From the NCBI RefSeq assembly GCF_002909375.1, contig NZ_PPXD01000007.1, forward strand, positions 186,001-250,000: a DNA stretch of 64,000 nt, read 5' to 3'. Numbering within the stretch: position 1 is the first letter of the stretch; the number at the start of each line of letters is the position of its first letter. The position numbers were made by a program, and so were the translations under genes. Below the pieces are notes generated by a model. The model was given only the letters and a program-made list of their open reading frames with translations, was not told the DNA's origin and made no database searches. Shown here one piece after another: positions 56,367-64,000 of this stretch. The DNA comes from Cryobacterium zongtaii. GTDB lineage: Bacteria > Actinomycetota > Actinomycetes > Actinomycetales > Microbacteriaceae.

Positions 56367-56813
56367 CTACCCGGTGAACGAATCCATCAACTCCGAGCGG
56401 ATGATGAAGCGCACGCCGCGTGGAGCCTCGGCCGAGAAGCCACCGCCGCGACCCTTGACGGTGTCGATGAGCAGGGCGGTGTGACTCCAGTACTCGAACT
56501 GTTCGGCGGAGATCCAGAAGTCGATCACCTGTTCGGGCTCTCCCGCCGGCGCGATGTCGAGCCGGCCGAGCAGCACGTCTTGGTCGGAGGTGATGAACTC
56601 CCCCGCCGGAAAGCACATCGGCGAACTGCCGTCGCAGCAGCCGCCGGACTGGTGGAACATCAGCGGCCCGTGCTCCTCCCAGAGGCTTCGCAACAGGTCG
56701 ACGGTGGCCTGCGCCAGCGCCACCCTGGACCGGGTCTCCCCCGGGATGGTGATGGACGCTTCGACCGCGGGCGCGACGGGCGCATCCGGGACTGGCGTGA
56801 TGAGGTCGGTCAT
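56367..56813 (-). CDS. DUF779 family protein (aldehyde dehydrogenase partner)
   Basis: The 148-residue protein has the DUF779 cysteine motif HQSGGCCDGSSPMCF and the segment FWISAEQFEYWSHTALLIDT, with the C-terminal RGVRFIIRSELM. DUF779 genes are found next to acetaldehyde dehydrogenase genes and their products may bind metal, but the role is unproven. ATG 56813 has GGAGG four bases upstream; the frame extending to 57137 lies inside the dehydrogenase gene and is ignored. It starts 104 bases after that gene and is probably co-expressed. Confidence 0.9.
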   Translation of the reverse strand: MTDLITPVPDAPVAPAVEASITIPGETRSRVALAQATVDLLRSLWEEHGPLMFHQSGGCCDGSSPMCFPAGEFITSDQDVLLGRLDIAPAGEPEQVIDFWISAEQFEYWSHTALLIDTVKGRGGGFSAEAPRGVRFIIRSELMDSFTG

Positions 56814-56917
56814 GGGTTCCTCCAACTGCGGGTGGAGCGCTACGGGCGTTTGTGGGAGGCGGTGCCGGCCGGGGCAGTTTTCGGGTAACCGCCCCGGCCG
56901 GCACCTCCTGTTCGCGG

Positions 56918-58441
56918 TTAGAAGAAGCCCAACGCGTCTTCGGAGTACGACACCAGCAGGTTTTTGGTCTGCTGGTAGTGGCCGAGCGCCAGCTTGTTGT
57001 TCTCCCGGCCGATACCCGAGCTCTTGTAGCCGCCGAAAGCGGCTCCAGCCGGGTAGTTGTGGTAGTTGTTCACCCACACGCGACCGGCGTGCAGGTCCCG
57101 CCCCGCGCGGTAGGCCGTGGTGCCGTTCCGCGACCACACCCCGGCCCCGAGGCCGTACAGGGTGTCGTTGGCGATCGAGATGGCGTCGTCGTAGTCGTCG
57201 AAGCTGGTCACCGCCACGACGGGTCCGAAGATCTCCTCCTGGAAGATGCGCATCTTGTTCTGGCCCTCGAAGATGGTCGGCTGCACGTAGTAGCCGCCGC
57301 TGAGGTCCCCGCCGAGGTCGGCCTGCTCGCCGCCGAGCAGGAGCTTGGCGCCCTCCTTCTTCCCGATATCGATGTACGAGAGGATCTTCTCGAGCTGGTC
57401 ATTGCTGGCCTGGGCGCCCACCTGGGTGTCGGTGTCGAGCGGGTTGCCCTGCTTGGCCAGCTTGGTGCGCTCGATGGCGCCGCCGAGGAAGCTGTCGTAG
57501 ATGGGCTTGTGCAACAGCGCGCGGCTGGGGCAGGTGCACACCTCGCCCTGGTTGAAGGCGAACAGCACAAAACCTTCCTGTGCCTTGTCGTAGTAGCTGT
57601 CGTCCTTCTGCGCCACATCGTCAAAGAAGATGTTGGCGCTCTTGCCGCCCAGCTCAACGGTGGACGGGATGATGTTGGCGCTGGCGTACTGCAGGATCAG
57701 CCGTCCCGTCGTGGTCTCGCCGGTGAACGCGATCTTGCGGATACGGTTCGAGGATGCGAGCGGCTTGCCCGCTTCGATGCCGAAGCCGTTGACGATGTTG
57801 AGCACCCCCGGAGGCAGGATGTCGCCGATCAGTTCGATCAGCACCAGGATCGATGCGGGGGTCTGCTCCGCGGGCTTGAGCACGACCGCGTTCCCGGCAG
57901 CGAGAGCCGGTGCCAGCTTCCACACCGCCATCAGGATCGGGAAGTTCCACGGGATGATCTGGCCGACCACGCCCAGCGGTTCGTGGAACTGGTACGACAT
58001 GGTGTCGTTGTCGAGCTCGGCGTGGTCGCCGTCCTGGGCGCGGATAGCGGAGGCGAAGTACCTGAAGTGGTCGGCAGCCAGTGGCAGGTCGGCGTTCAGC
58101 GGCTCCCGGATGGGCTTGCCGTTGTCCCAGGTCTCGGCAACCGCGAGCAGTTCGCGGTTCGCGTCGATGACATCCGCGATCTTGTTGAGCACGGCGGCGC
58201 GGTGCGTGGCCGTGGTCTTGCCCCAGGCCGGTGCGGCCTTGTGGGCGGCGTCGAGGGCCAGGTCGATGTCTTCGTGGGTACTGCGGGCGACCTCGGTGAA
58301 CGGTTTGCCGTTGACCGGGGAGATGTCTTCGAAGTATTGGCCCTTCACTGGCGGCACCCATTCGCCTCCGATCCAGTTCTCGTAGCGGGGCTTGAAGGTG
58401 ACTTTCGCATCCGGTGTGCCTGGGGCGGCGTAAACGGTCAT
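56918..58441 (-). CDS. NAD-dependent aldehyde dehydrogenase (acetaldehyde type)
   Basis: The 507-residue enzyme oxidises an aldehyde, probably acetaldehyde or a similar short-chain aldehyde, to the acid. It has the cofactor motif [10 protein letters not shown], the catalytic Glu in [12 protein letters not shown] and the catalytic Cys in [15 protein letters not shown], and ends in the usual tail. The insertion [14 protein letters not shown] before the active-site Cys is typical of the ExaC/AldA group that is paired with DUF779. ATG 58441 has AAGGAG four bases upstream. It is followed by the DUF779 gene. A GAF-type regulator lies 0.9 kb away behind a membrane-protein gene. Confidence 0.95.
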   Translation of the reverse strand: MTVYAAPGTPDAKVTFKPRYENWIGGEWVPPVKGQYFEDISPVNGKPFTEVARSTHEDIDLALDAAHKAAPAWGKTTATHRAAVLNKIADVIDANRELLAVAETWDNGKPIREPLNADLPLAADHFRYFASAIRAQDGDHAELDNDTMSYQFHEPLGVVGQIIPWNFPILMAVWKLAPALAAGNAVVLKPAEQTPASILVLIELIGDILPPGVLNIVNGFGIEAGKPLASSNRIRKIAFTGETTTGRLILQYASANIIPSTVELGGKSANIFFDDVAQKDDSYYDKAQEGFVLFAFNQGEVCTCPSRALLHKPIYDSFLGGAIERTKLAKQGNPLDTDTQVGAQASNDQLEKILSYIDIGKKEGAKLLLGGEQADLGGDLSGGYYVQPTIFEGQNKMRIFQEEIFGPVVAVTSFDDYDDAISIANDTLYGLGAGVWSRNGTTAYRAGRDLHAGRVWVNNYHNYPAGAAFGGYKSSGIGRENNKLALGHYQQTKNLLVSYSEDALGFF

Positions 58442-58623
58442 TTCACTCCTTGTTCGACGGCTCTGTCGATGGAGTCCGCGTTCTCGCGGTCCATGGGGTG
58501 AGCCTAGGAACACGGAGGTTGCGAAACATTGCGGTGGCCTCCCGGTCCGGTGGCCCGACCGAGGTCATCCTCCGGTATTCCCCGGTCAGTCTCTGGGTGG
58601 ATGCCTGGCCGGACCGGCTTGCC

Positions 58624-58629
58624 TAGCGT
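58624..58629 (+). promoter_or_regulatory. Putative -10 hexamer (TAGCGT) for leaderless membrane protein
   Basis: TAGCGT, seven bases (GGACCAC), then ATG 58637 on the plus strand. An in-frame GTG at 58628 overlaps the hexamer and is therefore less likely to be the start. Confidence 0.45.
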
Positions 58630-58636
58630 GGACCAC

Positions 58637-59311
58637 ATGGAAACCCTGGAAAGTTCTCGCGTCGTCGAGCCGCCGCCCGCGCGCAGCGGCTGGTGGCACG
58701 CCGACACCCGGTCGTCGGCGGTGCGGGCGACGGTCGTGGCGGTCGGCGGAGCGGTGCTGATCGGCGGGCTGACCAGTGTCGCCCAGCAGTACCTGCCGCC
58801 CTGGGTCAATTCGCTGGGCAACTCCGCCGGCGGCTGGACGATGTTCGCCTTCCTGATCGTCTGGCTCGGCCGTGCCCGGCCGTTGCTTGCGGGAGTCCTC
58901 GGCATCGTGGTCTTCCAGCTTCTCGTCGAGTCCTACAGCGTCGTATCCGAGTGGCGAGGGTTCGATGACGGCGATCCGTTCACCTCGATCTGGACCCTGG
59001 TGGGCGTCGTCACCGGACCGCTGCTGGGCGTTGCCGCCGGCCTCGCACGCTACGCCCCTCCACTGTGGGGTGCGCTGGCGGTCACGCCGCTGAGCGCTGT
59101 TCTGCTGGGTGAGGGCATCTGGGCGCTCAACACCATCACAGACACCACCAGCCCGGTCTATTGGACGCTCGAGATCGTGCTGTCAGCAATCTTTCTGCTC
59201 GCGGCCGTCCTGCACCGCCGGCTCGCGCCCCGCTCCATCTCGTTGGTGGTCAGCGTGTGGCTGGTGGGGACTCTCGCCTTCGTGTATGTGCTCGTCTTCG
59301 TCCTGAATTGA
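58637..59311 (+). CDS. Multi-pass membrane protein (DUF6518-like)
   Basis: The 224-residue protein has about six membrane helices, e.g. ATVVAVGGAVLIGGLTSVA, MFAFLIVWLGRARPLLAGVL, GVVTGPLLGVAAGLARYAPP and SLVVSVWLVGTLAFVYVLVF. The first 30 residues are cytoplasmic and hydrophilic. It resembles the small actinobacterial DUF6518 family, whose role is unknown; I hold that family name with modest confidence. ATG 58637 has no Shine-Dalgarno and has TAGCGT 7 bases upstream. It is divergent from the dehydrogenase and convergent with the GAF regulator; a connection to aldehyde metabolism is not shown. Confidence 0.75.
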   Translation: METLESSRVVEPPPARSGWWHADTRSSAVRATVVAVGGAVLIGGLTSVAQQYLPPWVNSLGNSAGGWTMFAFLIVWLGRARPLLAGVLGIVVFQLLVESYSVVSEWRGFDDGDPFTSIWTLVGVVTGPLLGVAAGLARYAPPLWGALAVTPLSAVLLGEGIWALNTITDTTSPVYWTLEIVLSAIFLLAAVLHRRLAPRSISLVVSVWLVGTLAFVYVLVFVLN

Positions 59312-59326
59312 ACCCGGGCTCGTCGA

Positions 59327-60676
59327 CTACGCGCTGAGCTCGGCCTCGATGCGGGCGAGGCTCGCCACCACTGCGGCTCGCTGTGGTGACCGGGCGGGCA
59401 GCAGCTGAAGGCAGGCCCGCCATACCTCGGAGTCCCAGGCGGCCTCCTCGGTGCCGGCGTAGTCGAGCAACACCTCCACCGAGGCATCGCTGAGCAGCGT
59501 CTGGCGCAGGCGCTGGCTCACCTCTGCGCGGATCTCTGCGACGCCGGGCGCTGCGGAGCCAGGCAGCACGGTGCCGCGATAGGCGGCGAGGGCCATTCGG
59601 TGGGCACCGCGGCCGAGGAGGCGCAGGACCCGGCCCGCATCCGTGTCGACGTCGGTCTCCAGACGGTAGGGGCGGGAGCCGATCCGCAGCTGCGGATGGC
59701 TGACCGCCAGCGCCCGGCGCAGCCGCACCATCTCGGCGCGGAGGTTCTCGACGGCGTGCGGTTGCTCGTCGCTGAGGAGGCTTGCGAGCCTGTCGGCGGA
59801 CAGGCCCTGCCGGTGCCAGGCGAGCAGGAGCAGGATCTCGGCGTGCCGGGGACTGAGGCCGACGCTGTGCCGATCAGTGCTGTGCCGATCAGTGCTGGGA
59901 GCCCCGTGCAGGGCGCCGTGTTCGGTACCCAGAACGGTCAGCAGAATGCCGGGGGCGGTAAAGCCCGAAGGCCGCGCCGGTGATGGCCGTGGGGCGCTGA
60001 GGCTCTGGATGCGCAACTCCGCCTCGAGCGCCGCGACGGCGGCCTCCACAAGCGGCAGGGTCTGCGGGGCAACGGCGGCGTCTCCCCCAGTGATATCGAT
60101 GACGCCGAGCACCGCACCGGTGACCGGGTCGTGGATGGGCACGGCGGTGCAGCTGAACGGGTGGGCGAGCTGACTGAAGTGTTCGGCGCGCTGGATCTGG
60201 ATGCCGTGGTTCAGAGCCAGGGCGGTGCCGGGTGCGCTGGTGCCGACCCGGGCCTCAGACCAGTCGGCGCCGACGACGAAGTGCATGTCCTCGGCACGGG
60301 TGCGCACCGAGCTGTCACCGTCGATCCAGAGCAGCCGGCCGGTCTCATCGGCCACCGCCACGATCAGCCCGAATTCGGCGGCGTGCCGCACCAACAGGGT
60401 GTTGATCACCGGCAGCACCCCGGCCAGCGGATTGCGGGCCCTCAGCCGGTTGAGCTCGTCGGCGGCGAGAGTTGGTGCCGCCTGCGCCGTCAGCGGGTCC
60501 AGGCGGAGTGACAGAGACCGTTGCCAGGATTCCCGCACGAGTCGGCGCACGCCGGCCTGCACGGCACCGGAGCGCAGATCGGTGCGGTCCCCGATGGCGG
60601 CCTCATGCAGTCTTTCCTGCCGGGAAAACGTCCCCACAGGTGAATCGGTAGGAGTTATCGTCCACGGACTGCTCAC
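59327..60676 (-). CDS. GAF-domain transcriptional regulator with SARP-like output
   Basis: The 449-residue protein has an AcoR-like N-terminus (VRRLVRESWQRSLSLRLDPL). A GAF sensor spans about residues 85-235 (FGLIVAVADETGRLLWIDGD; VGTSAPGTALALNHGIQI; FSCTAVPIHDPVTGAVLGVI). A linker with duplicated TDRHS repeats follows. A winged helix (LSPRHAEILLLLAWHRQGLS) and helical tail (MALAAYRGTVLPGSAAPGVA) recall the DNA-binding and BTAD halves of SARP regulators. No sigma-54 AAA domain is present. GAF regulators of this kind often control nearby aldehyde dehydrogenase genes, so it probably governs the 56.4-58.4 kb pair. GTG 60676 is chosen because GGAGG lies four bases upstream. Confidence 0.85.
   Translation of the reverse strand: MSSPWTITPTDSPVGTFSRQERLHEAAIGDRTDLRSGAVQAGVRRLVRESWQRSLSLRLDPLTAQAAPTLAADELNRLRARNPLAGVLPVINTLLVRHAAEFGLIVAVADETGRLLWIDGDSSVRTRAEDMHFVVGADWSEARVGTSAPGTALALNHGIQIQRAEHFSQLAHPFSCTAVPIHDPVTGAVLGVIDITGGDAAVAPQTLPLVEAAVAALEAELRIQSLSAPRPSPARPSGFTAPGILLTVLGTEHGALHGAPSTDRHSTDRHSVGLSPRHAEILLLLAWHRQGLSADRLASLLSDEQPHAVENLRAEMVRLRRALAVSHPQLRIGSRPYRLETDVDTDAGRVLRLLGRGAHRMALAAYRGTVLPGSAAPGVAEIRAEVSQRLRQTLLSDASVEVLLDYAGTEEAAWDSEVWRACLQLLPARSPQRAAVVASLARIEAELSA
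59864..59893 (-). repeat. Two exact 15-bp tandem repeats in the GAF regulator
   Basis: GCTGTGCCGATCAGT is repeated twice on the plus strand, giving the TDRHS-TDRHS duplication in the interdomain linker. It keeps the frame and looks like a recent slippage. Confidence 0.9.
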
Positions 60677-60736
60677 AACACCTCCGATCAACGCTGGTCG
60701 TAGGCGACCTGCGCAGAGCGGCCGGTCGGGTGCTTC

Positions 60737-60742
60737 ATTCTA
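60737..60742 (-). promoter_or_regulatory. Putative -10 hexamer (TAGAAT) of the GAF regulator
   Basis: TAGAAT on the minus strand lies about 60 bases before the GTG start at 60676 and is preceded by TGCC. It would give a leader of about 50 bases containing the GGAGG site. No clear -35 is seen. Confidence 0.35.
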
Positions 60743-60766
60743 GGCACAGACCGCGAAAAAGGGGTG

Positions 60767-61864
60767 TTAGGAGCCGATCTCCTGGTACGCCGCGAAGAGC
60801 AGCGACGCATCCGGGCCCTCGAGCACCGTGGGCTTGCCGATGTCGTCGAGCACGATGAAGCGCAACATTCCGCTGCGGGTCTTCTTGTCCCGCTGCATGG
60901 TGGCCAGCAGGGTGGACCAGCGGCCTACCGGGTAGGTCGTCGGCAGGGTGAGCGACTCCAGGATCCGGCGGTGCCGGTCGACGGCCTCGTCGGAGAGCCG
61001 CCCGCTGAGCCTGGCAAGTTCGGCGGCGAACATCATGCCGACGGCGACAGCTGCGCCGTGGCGCCAGCCGTAGCGTTCGGCGTGCTCGACGGCGTGGCCG
61101 AGAGTGTGCCCGTAGTTGAGGATTTCGCGGAGGCCCGCCTCCTTGAAATCCGCGCCGACGACGCGGGCCTTCATGGCGATGGAGAGCTCGAGCACACGGC
61201 GGAACTCTGGCGTGATCGGGTCGGTGACCCGGGTGACATCCGCTTCGACGATGTCGAGGATCTCCGGGATCTGGATGAACCCGGCCTTCACGATCTCGGC
61301 GAAGCCGGCCAGGATCTCGTTGCGGGGCAGGTCGGCGAGGATGTCGAGGTCGCAGACCACAGCGGCCGGCGCGTAGAAGGTGCCGACTAGGTTCTTGCCC
61401 TCCGCGGTGTTGATGCCATTCTTACCGCCGACGGCGGCGTCGACCATACCGAGCACGCTGGTGGGAATCTGCACCAGCTTGACGCCGCGCAGCCAGGTGG
61501 CGGCCACGAAGCCGGCCAGGTCGGTCACGGCGCCGCCGCCGAAGCCGATCACGGCGTCGGTGCGGGTGAAGTCGGCCTGACCCATCACCTGCCAGCAGAA
61601 CGCGGCGACCTCAACCCGTTTGGCGGGCTCGGCGTCGGGGACCTCGGCGATGAGGACCTCGTACCGGTCCAGCAGGCTCTCCCGCAGCGCCACGGCGCGG
61701 GCGCCTAGGTGCGAGGTGTGCACAATGAGTACCTTCTTCACGGTGTCGCCGAGCTGCTCGGCAACATCGGCCACGATGCCCCGCCCGATGAGGACCGGGT
61801 AGCTGTCGACACCGCTGACGGTGATGGTGGTGGTGCCGGTCTCTTCGGGCTGCATGTCGGTCAC
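60767..61864 (-). CDS. aroB: 3-dehydroquinate synthase
   Basis: AroB cyclises DAHP to 3-dehydroquinate, the second step of the aromatic pathway. The 365-residue protein has the NAD and substrate segments FGGGAVTDLAGFVAATWLRG and IPTSVLGMVDAAVGGKNGIN, and the zinc ligands in FAEIVKAGFI and NYGHTLGHAVEHAERY. GTG 61864 is chosen because its GTGA overlaps the aroK stop by four bases; ATG 61855 is a possible alternative. It is the last gene of the aro operon here, followed by the accessory block. Confidence 0.98.
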   Translation of the reverse strand: MTDMQPEETGTTTITVSGVDSYPVLIGRGIVADVAEQLGDTVKKVLIVHTSHLGARAVALRESLLDRYEVLIAEVPDAEPAKRVEVAAFCWQVMGQADFTRTDAVIGFGGGAVTDLAGFVAATWLRGVKLVQIPTSVLGMVDAAVGGKNGINTAEGKNLVGTFYAPAAVVCDLDILADLPRNEILAGFAEIVKAGFIQIPEILDIVEADVTRVTDPITPEFRRVLELSIAMKARVVGADFKEAGLREILNYGHTLGHAVEHAERYGWRHGAAVAVGMMFAAELARLSGRLSDEAVDRHRRILESLTLPTTYPVGRWSTLLATMQRDKKTRSGMLRFIVLDDIGKPTVLEGPDASLLFAAYQEIGS

Positions 61865-62487
61865 GATTGTTCTCTTACCCATTTCACGATGTCGGCGGCG
61901 ATGGCGTCGACCGGCCTGGTCGACGTGTCGAAGTGGATGCTGGCCAGCGCGTCGTACAGCGGGCGGCGCTCGTCGTAGATGCGCTGCCAGGCGTCCGGCC
62001 CGTCGGCCAAAAGCGGACGTTTGGCGTTCCTGGTGCGGTTGCGCACAGCCTCAGCGGTAGTGCTCAGGGAGATCACCGTGGCGCGCCGCAGGTCCGCCCG
62101 GGTGGCCGGGTCGAGCACCGCTCCCCCACCGAGCGACACGACGGCCCGCTTCTGACGTAGCGCGTCGGCGACGGCCGCGCGTTCGAGGTCCCGGAAGTGG
62201 CTCTCGCCGTGAGTGGCGAAGATCTCGGTGATCGGGCCGTGTTCGGTGACGATGAGTTTGTCGGTGTCCAGGAACGGCACCCGCAGGGTGCGCGCGACCC
62301 GTCGACCGATCTTGGACTTGCCCGACGCCATCGGCCCGATGAACACCAACGGGTACAGCGGCACATCCGCGTCGCGGTGCGGCTCCGCGCCCTCCGGCGA
62401 CGCCGTGTCGCGCCGGTCGGGCGCCGGTCCGGGTGCGGCCGGCCATCCGTCGGCGGGACGAGAGGCGTCCGGGCTCAGGAACAGCAC
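61861..62487 (-). CDS. aroK: Shikimate kinase
   Basis: AroK phosphorylates shikimate at the 3-hydroxyl. Conserved parts are the P-loop IGPMASGKSKIG, FLDTDKLI, the shikimate-binding HFRDLERAAV and VVSLGGGAVLDP, and the lid region TRNAKRPLLA. GTG 62487, one base after the aroC stop, gives 208 residues with a roughly 40-residue Asp/Pro/Ala-rich N-terminal extension compared with the usual 170. A GTG at 62364 would remove the extension but has no better ribosome binding site, so the true start is uncertain. Confidence 0.93.
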   Translation of the reverse strand: MLFLSPDASRPADGWPAAPGPAPDRRDTASPEGAEPHRDADVPLYPLVFIGPMASGKSKIGRRVARTLRVPFLDTDKLIVTEHGPITEIFATHGESHFRDLERAAVADALRQKRAVVSLGGGAVLDPATRADLRRATVISLSTTAEAVRNRTRNAKRPLLADGPDAWQRIYDERRPLYDALASIHFDTSTRPVDAIAADIVKWVREQS

Positions 62488-62488
62488 G

Positions 62489-63697
62489 CTAGAGCGTGGC
62501 GTCGCTGGACGCCCCGGTGCGCAGGTTGGCCGGAATGTTGGCGAGGTAGGAGTCCAGGTTGCGCTTGGTTTCGCCCAACGAGTCACCGCCGAACTTCTCC
62601 AGCACCGAGTTGGCCAGGACCAGGGCCACCATGGCTTCGGCGACGACGCCGGCGGCCGGCACCGCACAGACATCGGAGCGCTGGTGGTGAGCGGGTGCGG
62701 CTTCGCTCGTGGTGATGTCAACGGTGCGGAGCGCGCGCGGGATCGTGGCGATGGGCTTCATACCGGCCCGTACGCGCAGCACGGTTCCGGTGCTCATGCC
62801 GCCCTCGGTGCCGCCGGCCTTGTCGCTGGCGCGCAGGATCTGGTCATCGACCTGAACCAGTTCGTCGTGTGCGTCCGAACCGCGGCGGGTGGTGGTGAGG
62901 AAGCCGTCACCGACCTCGACGCCCTTGATCGCCTGGATGCCCATCAGCGCGGCGGCGAGCTGGGAGTCCAGCCGGCGGTCCCAATGCACGAACGACCCCA
63001 GACCGGGTGGCAGGTTGTAGGCAAGGACCTCGACGATGCCGCCGAGAGTGTCGCCGTCCTTGTGCGCAGCATCCACCTCGGCGACCATGAGCGCGCTGGT
63101 GGCGGTGTCGAAGCAGCGCAGCGGGTCGGCGTCGAGGGTATCGACATCACCGGGACGGGGCAGCGAGGATCCCTCGGGCACACGAACCGGGCCGATGGAC
63201 AGGGTGTGGCTGACCAACTCGATACCGAGGCCGGCGAGGAAGGCACGGGCGACGGCGCCGAGGGCCACGCGGGCGGCCGTCTCCCGGGCGCTGGCGCGCT
63301 CGAGCACCGGACGGGCCTCGTCGAAGTCGTATTTCTGCATCCCAACCAGGTCGGCGTGGCCGGGCCGGGGGCGCACCAGAGGGGCGCCTCGGCCGCGGGC
63401 GAGCAGGGCGGGGTCAACGGGTTCCGGGCTCATCACGTCGGCCCACTTGGGCCATTCGGTGTTCCCGATCCGCAGCGCCACCGGGCCGCCGAGGGTGAGA
63501 CCGTGGCGGACGCCACCGGAGATGTTCAGTTCGTCCTGTTCGAACTTCATGCGGGCACCCCGGCCATAGCCGAGTTTGCGGCGCGCAAGGTCGAGACGGA
63601 TCGCATCTAGTGTGACCGGGATCCCAGCGGGCAAACCCTCGACAATGGCGAGGAGTTCGGGGCCGTGAGACTCTCCGGCGGTGAGCCAACGAAGCAT
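62489..63697 (-). CDS. aroC: Chorismate synthase
   Basis: AroC makes chorismate from EPSP with reduced FMN; chorismate then feeds TrpE, encoded elsewhere in this window. The 402-residue protein begins [20 protein letters not shown] and has the signatures [12 protein letters not shown], the [16 protein letters not shown] active-site helix, and the C-terminal acidic tail. ATG 63697 follows the aroE stop by five bases, with AGGGAG just before it. Confidence 0.99.
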   Translation of the reverse strand: MLRWLTAGESHGPELLAIVEGLPAGIPVTLDAIRLDLARRKLGYGRGARMKFEQDELNISGGVRHGLTLGGPVALRIGNTEWPKWADVMSPEPVDPALLARGRGAPLVRPRPGHADLVGMQKYDFDEARPVLERASARETAARVALGAVARAFLAGLGIELVSHTLSIGPVRVPEGSSLPRPGDVDTLDADPLRCFDTATSALMVAEVDAAHKDGDTLGGIVEVLAYNLPPGLGSFVHWDRRLDSQLAAALMGIQAIKGVEVGDGFLTTTRRGSDAHDELVQVDDQILRASDKAGGTEGGMSTGTVLRVRAGMKPIATIPRALRTVDITTSEAAPAHHQRSDVCAVPAAGVVAEAMVALVLANSVLEKFGGDSLGETKRNLDSYLANIPANLRTGASSDATL

Positions 63698-63702
63698 GCT
63701 CC

Positions 63703-64000
63703 CTATCCTTCCACAGCGCGGCCGGGCGCCGTCCCGTCGGCGGCGTCCAGTGCGGCACGCATGGCCTCCAGCACGGCCTCTTCGTCGGGGAGGGGCAGGA
63801 AAGGGTCGTTGGCCAGGAAGATCCGGATCTGCACGACGGCCTGGTGCAGCAGCATGGTGCGGCCGGACAGGGCCCGGCCGCCGGCAGCCGCCCAGGACCG
63901 GGCCAGGGCTGTGGGCCAGGGCGCGTAGCCCACGTCGAAGAGCAGGGTGTTGGCCCGCAACGCCGCCGGGAACTCGTACTGCAGTGCGGCATCGCCGGGC
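63703..64000 (-). CDS. aroE: Shikimate dehydrogenase (partial, N-terminus outside window)
   Basis: Only the last 98 or so residues are in the window. They include the NADP-domain end [20 protein letters not shown] and the conserved helix [18 protein letters not shown], in which the Gln contacts shikimate. The enzyme reduces 3-dehydroshikimate. The start lies beyond base 64000. It is the upstream gene of the aroE-aroC-aroK-aroB operon. Confidence 0.95.
   Translation of the reverse strand, partial: PGDAALQYEFPAALRANTLLFDVGYAPWPTALARSWAAAGGRALSGRTMLLHQAVVQIRIFLANDPFLPLPDEEAVLEAMRAALDAADGTAPGRAVEG

Overview
The window is a high-GC actinobacterial chromosome segment, most likely from Microbacteriaceae (a Cryobacterium-like organism is my guess; no database could be consulted). 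Pointers are the four-domain ribosomal protein S1, the mIHF-guanylate kinase fusion, the HGxxPAAW and Trp-associated membrane proteins inside the trp cluster, a PriA without helicase motifs, a PyrR leader hairpin next to the Shine-Dalgarno, a DUF222/HNH protein, and many leaderless starts. No IS element, prophage or CRISPR array is visible. No stretch longer than 300 bases lacks a gene.

Nearly everything is on the minus strand, so transcription runs from high to low coordinates. From 1 to 9.9 kb: uvrB (cut by the window edge), coaE, rpsA, a DUF4166 gene, a DUF885 gene, polA, a plus-strand thioesterase, and an ANTAR response regulator. A tRNA-Leu(CAA) follows. From 10.3 to 19 kb: pyk, gltD-gltB, lgt. 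From 19.1 to 27.4 kb: a his/trp block, in transcription order rpe, hisE, hisG, hisF, hisI, trpE, Trp-associated membrane protein, HGxxPAAW protein, trpC, trpB, trpA, with several 4-base overlaps. From 27.4 to 44.6 kb: pyrR-pyrB-pyrC-membrane protein-carA-carB-pyrF-gmk-rpoZ-coaBC-metK-priA-fmt-rsmB. The pyr genes start behind a hairpin with the PyrR recognition loop.

From 44.7 to 48.6 kb an accessory patch holds the DUF222/HNH gene, an unrecognised gene and a membrane-anchored thioredoxin-fold protein. nusB, efp and aroQ follow. The aro operon (aroE-aroC-aroK-aroB) resumes at 60.8 kb and runs off the right edge. Between aroQ and aroB, which are neighbours in many actinobacteria, lie about 10.5 kb of accessory genes: a GNAT/MurJ-like pair; a purine nucleoside module (MFS transporter, deoD, divergent GntR) with tandem 17-bp repeats in its control region; an unknown gene; and an aldehyde dehydrogenase/DUF779 pair near a GAF-type regulator with a SARP-like output half.

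The most informative cross-window signal is regulatory. At least nine genes have a TANNNT hexamer exactly 6 or 7 bases before the start codon and no convincing Shine-Dalgarno, which is the signature of leaderless mRNAs. I found no clearly new multi-gene defence or biosynthetic system. The best candidates for new biology are the mIHF-Gmk fusion, the deoD control region, the GAF/SARP-like regulator, and the unrecognised proteins at 46466 and 55689.
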